A DNA stretch of 64,000 bases from Tilletia caries (Eukaryota; Basidiomycota; Exobasidiomycetes; Tilletiales; Tilletiaceae): assembly GCA_032718865.1 (NCBI GenBank), contig JALUTQ010000046.1:1674001-1738000 (forward strand), written 5' to 3'. A program made the position numbers and the translations under genes. How positions within the stretch are numbered: position 1 is the first letter of the stretch; the number at the start of each line of letters is the position of its first letter. Shown here piece by piece: positions 24,201 to 34,900 of the stretch. The notes under the pieces are model-generated. The model searched no databases, had not been told where the DNA came from, and saw only the letters and a program-made list of their open reading frames with translations.

Positions 24201-26265
24201 GCAGCTCGAGCCGTCGAGCTTCAAGATTGGCACGTCCAAGATCTTCTTCAAGGCGGGCATCCTTGCGCTGTTGGAAGAGCGCCGCGATTCGCATCTGTAC
24301 GACATCTTCTCGCGCTTCCAGGCGGCGTGTCGGATGTTCACCGCTCGTCGGCAGATGAAGAAGATCCTCAATCGGGCCGCGGCGGTTCGGACGATCCAGC
24401 GGAATGCGAGGTTGTACGTCGAGTTGCGGGAGTGGCCGTGGTGGCAGCTCTACACCAAGGTGCGGCCGCTGCTGACTGCGACGCGTCACGACGAGGAGTT
24501 GAAGCGGAAGCAGAACGAGCTTGCGCTGTTGAAAGAACGGGCTGATCGGGATCTCAAGGAGAAGGAGGCTTTGGAGACACTCCGGCACTCGTTGGAGACG
24601 GACAAGAAGAAGGTGGAGACGGAGCTGGAGTCCGAACGGGCGCTCTCGCTCGACAAGGACGTACTTCTTGCCAGGTCGAAGGAGCGCGAGTTGGCCTTGG
24701 AGGAGGAGCTGGCTGCCCTTCAGGCGGATGTGGATCTTTTGGACAGCCAGCTGGAGCGCATGATGGCCCAGCAGAAGGAGTCGGAGACTGGTCGGACGGA
24801 GCTCAAGGCTGCGCTGGACGCGGCACAGGAGCGACTGATGACGCTCCAGAACGCGCAGAACGAATGGTCGGTCCGCGAGTCGAGTCTGACGGCCGACATG
24901 GACAAGCACACCGGCGAGCTGCAGCGTCTGACGAACGAGCGCGGCGCGATTGAGTCCGAACGGAAGATGTTGGAGCGGAAGCTGGTGGAGCGGGAGCAAG
25001 ATTTGGACCGGTTGCAGACGCGCCTGACGGCTTCGCTGACGGAGGCGGAGAGCAAACTTGCTGCGGAAGTCAAGGCGAGGGCGGAGGAGCGTGAACGGCT
25101 GTCGAAGTTGGAGGCGCAGTCTCTGGAGTCTGCGCGGGCGGAAGCGGCGGCGCTGACGACGGCGGAGAAGAGTCAGCGGGTAGCGGAGGAAGAGCTGAGG
25201 CAGCTCCGCGATCTCAATTCGACTTCCGAGCGGTCACTTGCTGAGCTTCAGCGAGCGAAGGAGGCGATCGACAAGCAGCTTCAGCACACGCTCACGAAGC
25301 AGCAAGGACTGGAGGACGCCGTCTTGGAGCTGGAGCGATCGAACACCCACCTGAAGTCTACGGCTGACCAGCTGGCGGTGGAGCTTTCTGCGGAGACGAA
25401 GCGGCGTGAGCTGGCGGAGAGCAAGACGAAGTCGCATATCCAGGCGCACGATATCTTGCAGCAGCACATGACTGTGCGGGACAAGGAGCTTGCGAAGCTG
25501 AGGGAGGAGCTGAAGCAGGCGAATGCGGAGATGAAGCGGTTGCAGTCGATGCAGAGCAAGACGATTGTGGAGCATGTGCATGTGCTCGAGGAGGCCAAGC
25601 GATACACGGATCGGCAACTGGCGGAGGCACAGGCGAAGCTTCAAGAGCTGGCTCAATACACGCGCACGCTCGAGAAGAGCAAAGCCCGGCTGATCTCGGA
25701 CAACGAGGATCTGAATCGGCAGATTGGACAATTGCAGCAGACGAACCATCGTCTGCCGGTCAAGAATGGCGGTGGCGTTGACGAGACGACGGTGAAGCGG
25801 ATGGAGGTGCAGGTGAAGGACTTGACGGCACAGCTGCGCGAGGCGAAGCGGGAGCGGGACGAAGCTCTATCTGCGAGTCGACGAAAGGACCTCCAGCTGG
25901 ACGACACGCTATCCCGAAGCTCGCGCGGGTACGAATCGCGAATCATCGACCTCGAGCGCGAAGTCCGCAACGCACACGCAGCGCGAAGTAACGCCTTCGC
26001 AAACCTCGAGGACCTAGTGGCGTACTCGGACCCGAATCTGGACGACGGCTCGTTCCGACGGCGACTGTTGAATGAGTTGCGGGCGGGGAACGCGGCGATG
26101 GAGGCGGAGTTTGTGGCGAAGCAGGATATGTTGAGGAGTCATAAGGCGAGTAATGCGAATGGGGGGATGGGGATGGGGAGTCCTTCTGCTGCGAGGTATA
26201 TTGGTACGACGCCTAAGGTCGGTGGGGCTACGACGGCGACGGGGGTGCCGGCGAAGTATCGGTGA
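21297..26265 (+). CDS. Conventional (type II) myosin heavy chain
   Basis: The actin motor of the cytokinetic ring. Six exons: 21297-21584, 21666-21809, 21881-22065, 22141-22456, 22525-23243, 23331-26265; 1,528 residues, about the size of fission-yeast Myo2. An N-terminal SH3-like strand ([18 protein letters not shown]) leads into the motor. Motor motifs: P-loop GESGAGKT, switch I region NNNSSRFGKF, switch [22 protein letters not shown], and the SH1/SH2 helix [13 protein letters not shown]. An Ala/Thr-rich insert sits after the P-loop helix (loop 1). One clear IQ-like segment ([15 protein letters not shown]) follows the converter. A coiled coil of about 650 residues, rich in Glu, Lys, Leu and Gln, fills the rest. 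Introns fall only in the head-coding part. It is called MYO1 in budding yeast and myo2 in fission yeast. Confidence 0.96.
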
Positions 26266-26766
26266 ATGGTGATGAACGGTCGGTCCCGCTTTCTTTTGTT
26301 TCCTTTTTCACAAATCCCTCCTTTCCTGGCGAACAGTCTCTGTCTCCCTTCCCTTCCCTCTCCCTCTCCCGGTCTTTCATCACACGTCCCTCGACTTCCT
26401 TCGTAACTTGTTGAAATCTCCCGCGCTCTTCTCTCTCCCCTTGTTTGGTATATCTTCTTCCCCCTATCTCCCTATCGTTCCTTGGGTCCGCCCTTTCTCC
26501 CACCTTTTCCTCTCGCAACGTTTCCCTCCCCTCTCTCTAAGCTCCAAGGCTCTCTTCAAGAAACTGTATGTTCCGCTATCTTCTCGCGAATTCACCCTTC
26601 TCACGAATGGCCTGGGGTTGTGATTTCCCTGATCGTTGACCCAAAGCACCGACGTGTCCTTTTGAGGCGATCCTTCTCGCTGCTGAATTCTGTCAGTGAG
26701 CACGTCCTTCAGGGCCATCCTTCAGCACGACGTTCCCCCACCACTTCAAGACGGCGGCGACAAAAG
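26266..26766. promoter_or_regulatory. Spacer and leader upstream of the Tom20-GART gene
   Basis: This 501-bp pyrimidine-rich spacer contains the myosin 3' UTR and the promoter of the next gene, including the motif at 26641-26663. In-frame codons extend upstream of the chosen start but lack conserved features. Confidence 0.5.
26641..26663 (+). promoter_or_regulatory. 23-nt motif shared with the eL8 promoter
   Basis: CCAAAGCACCGACGTGT followed by CCTTTT lies 104 nt upstream of the Tom20-GART start codon (motif end to ATG). The same sequence with one substitution lies upstream of the eL8 gene at 29106-29128. It is likely a transcription-factor site shared by the two genes; the factor is unknown. 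Confidence 0.5.
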
Positions 26767-28284
26767 ATGAAGACATCAACGGTGGTCACGGCGTCAGCGG
26801 CCACTCTGGTCTCCGTAGGCGTCGCCTCTGCGCTCTACTTCGACTACCGCCGTCGCAACGAGGCCACCTTACGCAAGACGCTCCGCAAACAGCGAAAGGA
26901 GCGAGCAGCCGATCCTACCTCCTCTGCCTCCGTCCCACGCACGTCCGCAGAGAGAGCAGCGGCCCTCGATCGCGCGTATGCGGAGTTCAAGCGCGCTGAG
27001 AGGGAGGAGGAGGACACGCCAAGGGACCTCGCCGCTCTACGCTCTTATTTCGACCGCCACGTCGCGCTGGGCGAGACGCTCAGCGCGGCGGGTCCGGCGG
27101 CACACTACGACGCGGCTGTGGCATTCATGCGCGCTCTTCGCGTTTATGCGGAACCGCTTGAGTTGCTGGAGATCTACAGTAAGGCGTTGGGGAAGGGCGT
27201 GTATGGGATCGTGATGGAGCTTATCGCGAGGGATGTTGTGGAGAATACGGCTGGGCATGCTGGGGCTGCTGTCGTTGCTTCCCTGGGTTCTGATAAGGAG
27301 GATGCTGCTGCCGGTGGAGTATCTGCCGAGTTGAGCAACAAGGACGGCAATGGATCGGCAGCCGGCGCTGGTTCTGGTTCTGCTACCGCGGCGCCCAAGG
27401 TCACGGCTACGAGTGGGGCGGGTGCTGTTACGGAGAAGGCTGTTCAGAAGCCTGAACCGCCCAAGGGACGCAGGTCAACTGTCGGCAAGCGCATCTTGGT
27501 GCTCATCTCAGGCTCAGGTCAGTCTTTTGCATGTTCCGAGGCAGGCCTCCTTTGGAAGCTCCCTGGGAGGCTAAACACGTTCTCATGCTCTTCCCCCCCC
27601 CTTTCTGCTGCAGGATCCAACTTCCAAGCGCTCATCGACGCTACGATTCCATCCCTCCGCACCTCCGGCCAGCCTCACATCCCCAACGCCCAAATTGTTG
27701 GCGTGATCTCGAACCGAAAAGCCGCCTTCGGCCTCGAACGCGCCCGGGTCGCCGACCCGCCCATCCCCGCCGACGTCTTCTCCCTCCAAAGCTTCCGCAA
27801 GGCGCACCCGGGCCAGGGCAGGGACGAGTATGACGAAGAGCTCGCGAGGATGTGCAGCGCTTATACTCCGGACGTCATCGTCCTCGCTGGCTTTATGCAC
27901 ATCGTGTCGCCGAGGTTTTTGAGGGTGCTGGGGCATGCGTCTGCCAGTTTGGGTCCTGGGCTTCCTGAGACGGAGGGTCGGCCGCCGGTACCGATTATCA
28001 ACCTCCATCCTGCGCTTCCAGGCCAATTTGACGGGGCGGGCGCGATTGAGCGTGCGTTTGAGGCGTACAAGGCTGGCACGATTACTCAGACGGGGGTGAT
28101 GGTGCATGAGGTTATTGCGGAGGTCGATCGAGGGGCGCCGGTGCTGGTGGAGAGGATTGAGATGGCTGGGGTGGAGAGGATTGAGGAGCTCGAGGAGAGG
28201 ATTCATACGGTCGAACATCGGCTTATCGTGGAGGGCACTCGGAAAGTGCTTGAGCGGTCATTGGGCACCGAGAGACGGGAGTGA
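26767..28284 (+). CDS. TOM20-ADE8: Fusion of mitochondrial import receptor Tom20 with phosphoribosylglycinamide formyltransferase (GART)
   Basis: One reading frame, exons 26767-27517 and 27614-28284, 473 residues. Residues 1-160 look like complete Tom20: an N-terminal transmembrane segment (TVVTASAATLVSVGVAS), the adjoining YFDYRRRNEATLRKTLRKQR, then the TPR-like receptor domain (ALRSYFDRHVALGETL, FMRALRVYAEPLELLEIYSK). A Gly/Ala/Ser linker of about 90 residues leads to GAR transformylase: KRILVLISGSGSNFQALID, VGVISNRKAAFGLERA, GFMHIVSPRFL, active-site Asn/His in INLHPALPG and Asp in AEVDRGAPVLVE. The 96-nt intron splits the phosphate-binding SGSGSNF loop, so splicing is needed for the enzyme. 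No Met codon lies between the receptor's last helix and the enzyme, so the enzyme has no obvious start of its own. Each half is near its usual length. Confidence 0.88.
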   Translation: MKTSTVVTASAATLVSVGVASALYFDYRRRNEATLRKTLRKQRKERAADPTSSASVPRTSAERAAALDRAYAEFKRAEREEEDTPRDLAALRSYFDRHVALGETLSAAGPAAHYDAAVAFMRALRVYAEPLELLEIYSKALGKGVYGIVMELIARDVVENTAGHAGAAVVASLGSDKEDAAAGGVSAELSNKDGNGSAAGAGSGSATAAPKVTATSGAGAVTEKAVQKPEPPKGRRSTVGKRILVLISGSGQSFACSEAGLLWKLPGRLNTFSCSSPPLSAAGSNFQALIDATIPSLRTSGQPHIPNAQIVGVISNRKAAFGLERARVADPPIPADVFSLQSFRKAHPGQGRDEYDEELARMCSAYTPDVIVLAGFMHIVSPRFLRVLGHASASLGPGLPETEGRPPVPIINLHPALPGQFDGAGAIERAFEAYKAGTITQTGVMVHEVIAEVDRGAPVLVERIEMAGVERIEELEERIHTVEHRLIVEGTRKVLERSLGTERRE

Positions 28285-29339
28285 GGATCGCGGCTGTCGT
28301 CACTTCCCTGGCTTCCGAAACTGCGTCTGTTGCTGCTGCTGGATCTGCCGAGCACATAGACGGAATCAAGGAGTTGTCGCCGTAAACTGCACCAGGAAGA
28401 GCAGGAGGGCCCATCGGCATCCGCAAAGTCACCGCTCAACAGATCCTTGACCTGCATTCATGCTCGGAGGATCCAGTGCCGTGTTATGTGGTCCGCAAGA
28501 TCACCGTTGACGACGCCCTACGAACTAGGTAGGCTTCCGACGTCCCCCGTCAGCAAGAAAGGGCAAATCGCTACGACCGGCCTACCTCCCTGCCGCATCG
28601 ATGAGTTCCGCGTTTCTTCGCCGGATCATCGACCCCATGAAGGTAGCTCCCGGTCCAGATCAAGTCCAACGATCACCAGCTCGTAGCCCCGCGCCACGGG
28701 CAGCAGCCAAACGTGAAGGAACCCATGTTTCAAAAGGAGAGGGAAACTGAGGAGTATCTCGCCCTTCCCTGGGGAGGCCTGGATAGCGGAGTAGGCCTCT
28801 CCTGAGGACACGCCGTATCTCTTTAATTGGGATCTCAGCGCTTGGTACATAGGGGTTCCCCTTCTGGGCGGGCTCGATGTCTCTCTCGTCTGTCAGATAA
28901 CCCAGCCTCTGCGCATTCCAATTGAATGCGCCTTTGCTCTGTCAGATGTTCTGTGTGTGAGACGCGTAGATAGGAATTACAACGCGTAAACCTCCTCTCT
29001 CCCACGCCCTTTCCATGAGACTGTGTTTTGCCAACCTCTATCAACACACCGTCTGATCATCTGATGGATGTCCCCGGCGGCCTTCCGTTGCGAATGCGAT
29101 GCGGTCCAAAGCACCGACGTGTTCTTTTAAGCCGAGTCACGTGTGCAAAAGCGTGAGAAACGAGGCCCTCTGCGAAAATTCGTGTGGCGACGCTGTTGTC
29201 ATGCAAGCGACGAAGAAGAACAGGCCACGTGGCAAATCCAACTTTTTGCGGCCAACCTCCTTCTGGCTGCTGCCATCGTCGAAGCTCACCTCGACACCCA
29301 TACCCTCAAGATCAGCCCAACCCCAGCACACACATCAAC
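28285..29339. promoter_or_regulatory. Intergenic region and promoter of eL8
   Basis: This 1.05-kb spacer has no supported gene. Its last 240 bp hold the shared 23-nt motif (29106-29128), a CACGTG at 29138-29143 and a perfect palindrome GCCACGTGGC at 29224-29233, consistent with a dense promoter. Confidence 0.5.
29106..29128 (+). promoter_or_regulatory. 23-nt motif in the eL8 promoter, shared with Tom20-GART
   Basis: CCAAAGCACCGACGTGT followed by TCTTTT, 22 of 23 positions identical to 26641-26663 and in the same orientation. It ends 211 nt upstream of the eL8 start codon. Confidence 0.5.
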
Positions 29340-30916
29340 ATGGTACGTATTAAGCACTCCTCGAGCAGCGCTGAGCACGGAGCAGCAGCAGCCACGGACG
29401 CACCAGGAACGATCGCGGGTCAGCAAGCCAGCCAGCCAGCCAGCCGGGCCGAGGACGAATCGATGTCGGCACGCACGCAGCCAGCGCACTCGACTAAGAG
29501 CGGACGGAGGACAACTGCGGGAAGGGACGGTACCAGCGTCGGAGAGCTCCGCAGGCGTTTGTAAAAGCTCGTCGCTGGGATCTGCCACCAGGCGCGATCC
29601 CATACGGTTCAGAGCGCGTGGTCGGCCAGCTTGCGGAAGGGTCGTCTGGATGTATGCGGTGCCGACCTTGGTCAACCACCCCGGGCAGGAAGGGGACATG
29701 GAGCGCTCGATGCGACTTTGTTGGATCGATGGCATTGGGGACACAGGCGGTCGGGATACGCGGGCGGCGGACAGCCAGGTGATCAATGTACGGCGGCCTT
29801 GCTGGCTGGCACGTCGACATTCGACAGGCCCCTTCGCTCGATCGGACAGCTTCGCTCGACTTCTGCTGCTGCTGCTGCTCCTCTCGGGACCTCAGGCGTC
29901 CGATAGCTCTGCTCTGTGCGCGTACCCGCATACACCGATTGCGAGACTGACTTCTGCTATGTCCCTTCCCTCCACTCTCCCATAGCCCAAGGACACTTCC
30001 AAGCCGAAGAAGGCCGCCTCCACGCCTTACGCCAAGAAGTCTGCTGGCGCCAAGACCGTCAAGAACCCTCTCTTCGAGAAGCGGTCACGGTCGTTCGGCA
30101 TCGGTGGTGACCTCCAGCCCGTGCGGGATCTCACCCGGTTCGTGAAGTGGCCCCAATACGTCCGTCTCCAGAGGCAGCGGGTTATCCTCAACCAGCGTCT
30201 CAAGGTTCCCCCGGCAATTGCCCAGTTCTCCAACACCCTCGACAAGAACACTGCCACCAACCTGTTCACTCTTTTGAACAAGTACCGCCCCGAGTCCAAG
30301 CAGGAGAAGAAGGTCCGCCTGGACGCTGCTGCCAAGGACGTCGCCGACGGTAAGAAGGCTGACCCCAAGGCTGACGGCAAGAAGCCCCTCTTTGTCAAGT
30401 ACGGTCTCAACCACGTCGTCGCCCTCATCGAGGCCAAGAAGGCCCAGCTCGTCGTCATCGCCGACGACGTCGACCCCATCGAGCTCGTCGTCTACCTGCC
30501 CGCCCTGTGCCGCAAGTTTGGCGTCCCGTACGTCATTGTTAAGGGAAAGGCACGTATCGGTACCCTGGTGCACAAGAAGACCTCCGCCGTCGCTGCCGTG
30601 ACTGACGTCCGGTCCGAGGACTCGCGTGAGCTCGCAAACCTCGTCTCCGCCGCCAAGGCCAACTACCTCGACAAGTTTGAGGACTCTCGCCGACACTGGG
30701 GTGGTGGTCTCCGTGGCAACAAGTCGCAACAGATGCTCCGCAAGCGGGCGCAGAAGGTGAGTTGATTTGAACGCGCGTGTGCCTGTCAGAAAGGCGCGCC
30801 GCGTTGCCTTGCCGATTTAGCACATGTACAACACAATTCTGACCTATTCTTCTCGTCTTGTTCCCCTCAACCAGCCCGGTGCCGCTGCACCAGTCGCCCC
30901 CGCTGCCGCGGCCTGA
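29340..30916 (+). CDS. RPL8: 60S ribosomal protein eL8 (L7a/L8 family)
   Basis: A large-subunit structural protein. Exons 29340-29342, 29986-30756 and 30875-30916; 271 residues. The first exon is only the start codon; a GTACGT donor follows at once and the 643-nt first intron ends at CATAG. The protein begins [11 protein letters not shown]. It has the eL8-typical [36 protein letters not shown] and the L7Ae RNA-binding core ([52 protein letters not shown]). It ends RKRAQK, joined by a second intron to an Ala/Pro tail. Codon use is strongly biased to C-ending codons, as expected for high expression. The long first intron is a candidate host for regulatory sequence or a small RNA, but I see no clear box C/D pair. 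Confidence 0.95.
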
Positions 30917-31940
30917 TTGGTTCAAACACACACCCAAGCTTAAAACCTCTTTCCCATCGCAGCATCCACGATTATGGCCAACCCCGACCCACACCCACTT
31001 CGATCTCTCTCTCTCTCTCTCTCTTTTGCAACTTTGTTTCCCATATTCCTCATCCCACCACCCATGTCTTCCCTTCTCTTCTCTACTCTCGAGAATGCCA
31101 TCAACCATGGTACATGTCCCACGCACCCATTTTTTCTTAGGGGACTCGTCGCAGATCGGACGGGGGGTTTCGTTGAAATCGATGAGATTGGGTTGCATAA
31201 CACTTCGCGAAGAGTGTCAAGACGGTTGGAACAGACATGAGTGAGTGAGGAAGCGAGGAAGCCCAGAGGAAATCTCGAGAGGAGGTGGGAGTGGATGAGT
31301 GCTGGGCGGTGGGATGTGGGAAGTGGAAGTTGGCCAGAGGGCCGCAGAGGCCACGCTGAGACAAAGAGTCCCCCTGTGCCCTCCCTGATGAAGGGGGTAT
31401 ATATGATGTCGTTCGTTAGGTAGGGAAGCTCGCGGCCAGAAAGAAAAGGAAGGTGGAAGATGAATTTGACGGTGGGCAGGAAGACCGTGGTAAAGACGTT
31501 ATTAGATAGAAAATTTGAAGGAAAAGAACGGATTGGGAGGGAGAGAAAAAACCCGGGGGTTGGTTGGTTGGTGTGAGGATCGCTGGCGAAAATCCTTGGG
31601 TGTGATGATGGATGATATGGCGCGCGCCGGCGGTGCACCCCGAACATAGTCCCCCCGTCTCGGCCTCTCTCCCCCCGTCTGGTATAAGTGCTTAACTGGT
31701 GGATTTTTGTATGTTCGGGAAGAGATAGTTGAGACGGGTTCGTCGTCCGTCGTCCGTCGATAAGGTCGAGTCGGGTCCGGCCGGCAAGGGGAAGTTGTGT
31801 GTGTGTGGTGATGAAGAGGTCGATGGGCGCCCAACGAGAGCCGAGCGCTTTCGCAAGACCGCGAGAGGTGGGGATAGGGGAAAGTGCCGTGCCTTGAGAA
31901 CCGGGAAGAGCGACGAGGAGACGAGGGACATGGACTCTGT
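30917..31940. other. Convergent intergenic region
   Basis: This 1.02-kb region lies between eL8 (+) and the RhoGEF gene (-). It contains a (CT)n run at about 31002-31023 and no supported gene. It probably holds the two 3' UTRs. Confidence 0.5.
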
Positions 31941-34900
31941 TCATCGATACGACGAATTCGACACCCGACCCGACTTGCTCTGCCCCGTCGTGCCCGACGT
32001 CCTCCCACCAACAGCCCCACTCCCACCATACGAAGAACCCAACGTCCCCGAAACCCGGCCCGACGAACTCCCCACGGACGAATCATGCGTCCCATGCCCA
32101 TACGACTCCGCACCAGTAGCAGGCGCAGCCGAGCGCAACCGGTTCCCAAACTTCTGCACCCTGGGGCCCGCATGCGAACCTGCCACGACGGACTCGGCTG
32201 CGAGTCGTTTGGAGGGGGAGAGCGAGCGGAGGTTCGGTGTCGAACCTGCGGATTGGACGAGGTGCGAGAGGTCGCCCCGGCCGGACATTTGGGCCCCACC
32301 ACCTCCTCCTCCTCCTCCCGCTGAGGAAGAGGCGGAGGACGCCGAGTGCGGACCGTGCCCGTTCGTATTGACGTTGCTGCCATGAGGGCCGGCACCGGCA
32401 CCGTTACCATTCCCATTCCCATTGCCGTTCCCATTCGCAGCTGCAGACGTGGCGGCGGCAGAATTCGCCTCTTTCGCCTCCTTGGCGGCCCGGAAGGCAG
32501 CGACGGAGGACAGCGCGGGTGATTTGGTCGAGGCGGAGGAGTACGTTGCCGACGGACGGGGCTCGACTCGGTCGTCGCCCCAGTACTGTCAGAGAGAGAG
32601 AGAGAGAGAGAGAGCGGTCAGCCATCCCATAAATACGCATATCTGAAGATATCCCCCTCCCCTCTCCTCAAACTACGTATAGACACTCACAGAGAAACTA
32701 AGCTTAGCCTCCCTAACGAACCTCTCCTGATTCCCACCTGCTCCCCCACCCCCTCCTCCACCCGCATTACCCGTGCCAAACTCCTCCCCCCCACTCTCCT
32801 CACTCTCCGTCGGCCCATCCTCCTCCTGAATCCCCAACCCCTGCCCCCCACCCTCATCCTCATCAGTATCGCTCTCCCCCTCCCCATCCAAATCACTCTC
32901 ACTCTCCGCCTCCACCTCCTCAATCGCCCTCGCCAACCCTTCAGCCCGGCGCGCAGCATACGCAGCAGCAGCCGCAGAGGGCGCGGCCGTCTTCCAACTC
33001 TGCACCGCGATGAACTTGTACAAGTTCCGAGTTTTCGCGCGGAGTGTCGTGTTTCGCAGCGCTCGGAGACGTTCCTTGCTGTATTGAGCTCGACTGGCGA
33101 AATCGGGCACTTCGTCTTCTGTACCCCCTCCTCCTCCTCCTCCTCCTCCTTGTTGGGGTGAGGTGGAGCCGGGTGGACCGGGCTGGCCTTCGGGACGGAG
33201 CGCGGCGGAGCTTACCATGGGCAACGTCGTCGTGCCCGTACGCTGACATCTCAGCTCGACGTCGGAGAACCGAATGACCCAGAGATCCCGCTTCGAGCCG
33301 AGATTCGGCGCTTTGGTCGGGGCGCTCCCACCGGGGGACGACGAGCTGTTGTTGTTGTTGTTGCCACCACCAGCACCGGAGCCAGAGCCAGACGCACCGC
33401 CCTTCTCGCCGTCCCCGCCAGCACCGAGACCAGAGGGACCCAAGAAGTCCGACAACCGCCTAAAAGAACGCTTACTCTTCAACATCGCCCTCAACGAGCT
33501 CGAAGGCCCGTCCAACCCAGCAGCCGCACCAGAAGCCTTCCCCACACTCGCCCTGGGACCCGAAGTCAACTCCGAAGTCAACGCCTCACTATTCGCCAAC
33601 CCGACCCCCTCCGTCCGACTCTCCGACAGCGCCCGTCGAGGCCCTTCATCGTAAAGCGGCTTCTCCTCCACAAGCGTCCGATCCGCCTTCGGCTTCAGCA
33701 CAGCCTTATCAGTAATCCCATCAATCCTCGCGAACGCATCCCGACTCCGGTCCCGTTCCTCCGCGGACACTTTTTCGTCCTCGATCGAGCGCACGATCCG
33801 CTCGACTTCGACGACCATGCCGACGGTGGACTCGAACTCGTAGGTGGAGGGGTCGGTGTGGAAGAGGAGGTTTTGGAAGAGGAGCGGGTATTTTAGCAGG
33901 CGTTGGAAGGGCTTGGAGATGAAGAGGGCTAGGCCGGGCTCGCCCCGTTCGGCCGCAATGATCTCCAAGGCCTGCGTTCAATCACACCATGCTTCGTCAG
34001 CCCCAAATCCTTGCACAACAGATACACATACAAAGAGAAAAAAGAGAGAGAGAGAGAGAAGGGATACTCACAGCAATCGCCCTCCCCACAGCAACAGTCT
34101 GCGTCATCTTCTCCTTCCGGATCCTCTTCCCCCTCATCGCCCGCTCCATCAACGCAGCCTCCTCCAAAAACTCCAACGCCCGCTCCAAATGACAGACATA
34201 CCGTGCATAATGCTGCAACAAGAAACTATGCTTCAAAAACACGTCCGCAAGCGTGCGCACGAGCGGCCATTGCTCTTGATACCGGTTCTTGAGCGCGTCG
34301 GAGAGGAGGGCGTGTTCGTGCAGGAGACCTTCGGAGATTGTTTCCAGCACGATGCGGACGGGCGTGGGCAGGGAGACGGGCAAAAGCACCTCGAGCGGGT
34401 CCGGGGCGCCTCGGCCCTGCGACGATCCGGGGAAGGTGGGGAACATGGGTAACTTGCCCTTCCAGGCGGAAGAAGCAGACGCGGCCAGGGAAGCTCCCCG
34501 CCTACCTTTACGCGAGGCAGACGGCGACGACGTCTTCGGACTCGAGCTCGAATTGGAGTTCGAGACGTCCTCGGAGCGGGAGAGCGGGTGTGGCTGCGCA
34601 GGCACCGAGAGCGCTTCAAACGTCGCCGAGCGCGTCGGTTTGTTGTTACTACTACTACTGCTAGCAGGCGGCGCCCCACCCGAAGCCGTCCGTGATCCAG
34701 AAGGACCAGCGCCACCGCCAGGAGTAGAAGGAAGCGCAGCCCCGGGCAACCTCGGACTCCCCGTGCTCGACCTCCTCCCAGCCAACGGCCGATAGCTAGA
34801 CTGGATAATGGCCGCCGTAGAGGGTGGCCCACCACCGCCAGCGCGGGAGGAGGAGGACCCCGCTGATGGTGATGATGTCCCGTTCACGCCGACGGTGGCG

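Noticed and set aside
23455..24999. 514-codon frame antisense to the myosin motor and tail
   Set aside because: Shadow of a strongly conserved gene; its composition is rich in Arg/Leu and lacks domains.
29343..29985. 280-codon frame running through the first intron of eL8
   Set aside because: It is the read-through of the intron. No conserved features; excision joins the ATG to the canonical eL8 start.
30940..31944. 334-codon minus-strand frame downstream of eL8
   Set aside because: Lies between the stop codons of two convergent genes, low-complexity, no motifs; probably UTR sequence.
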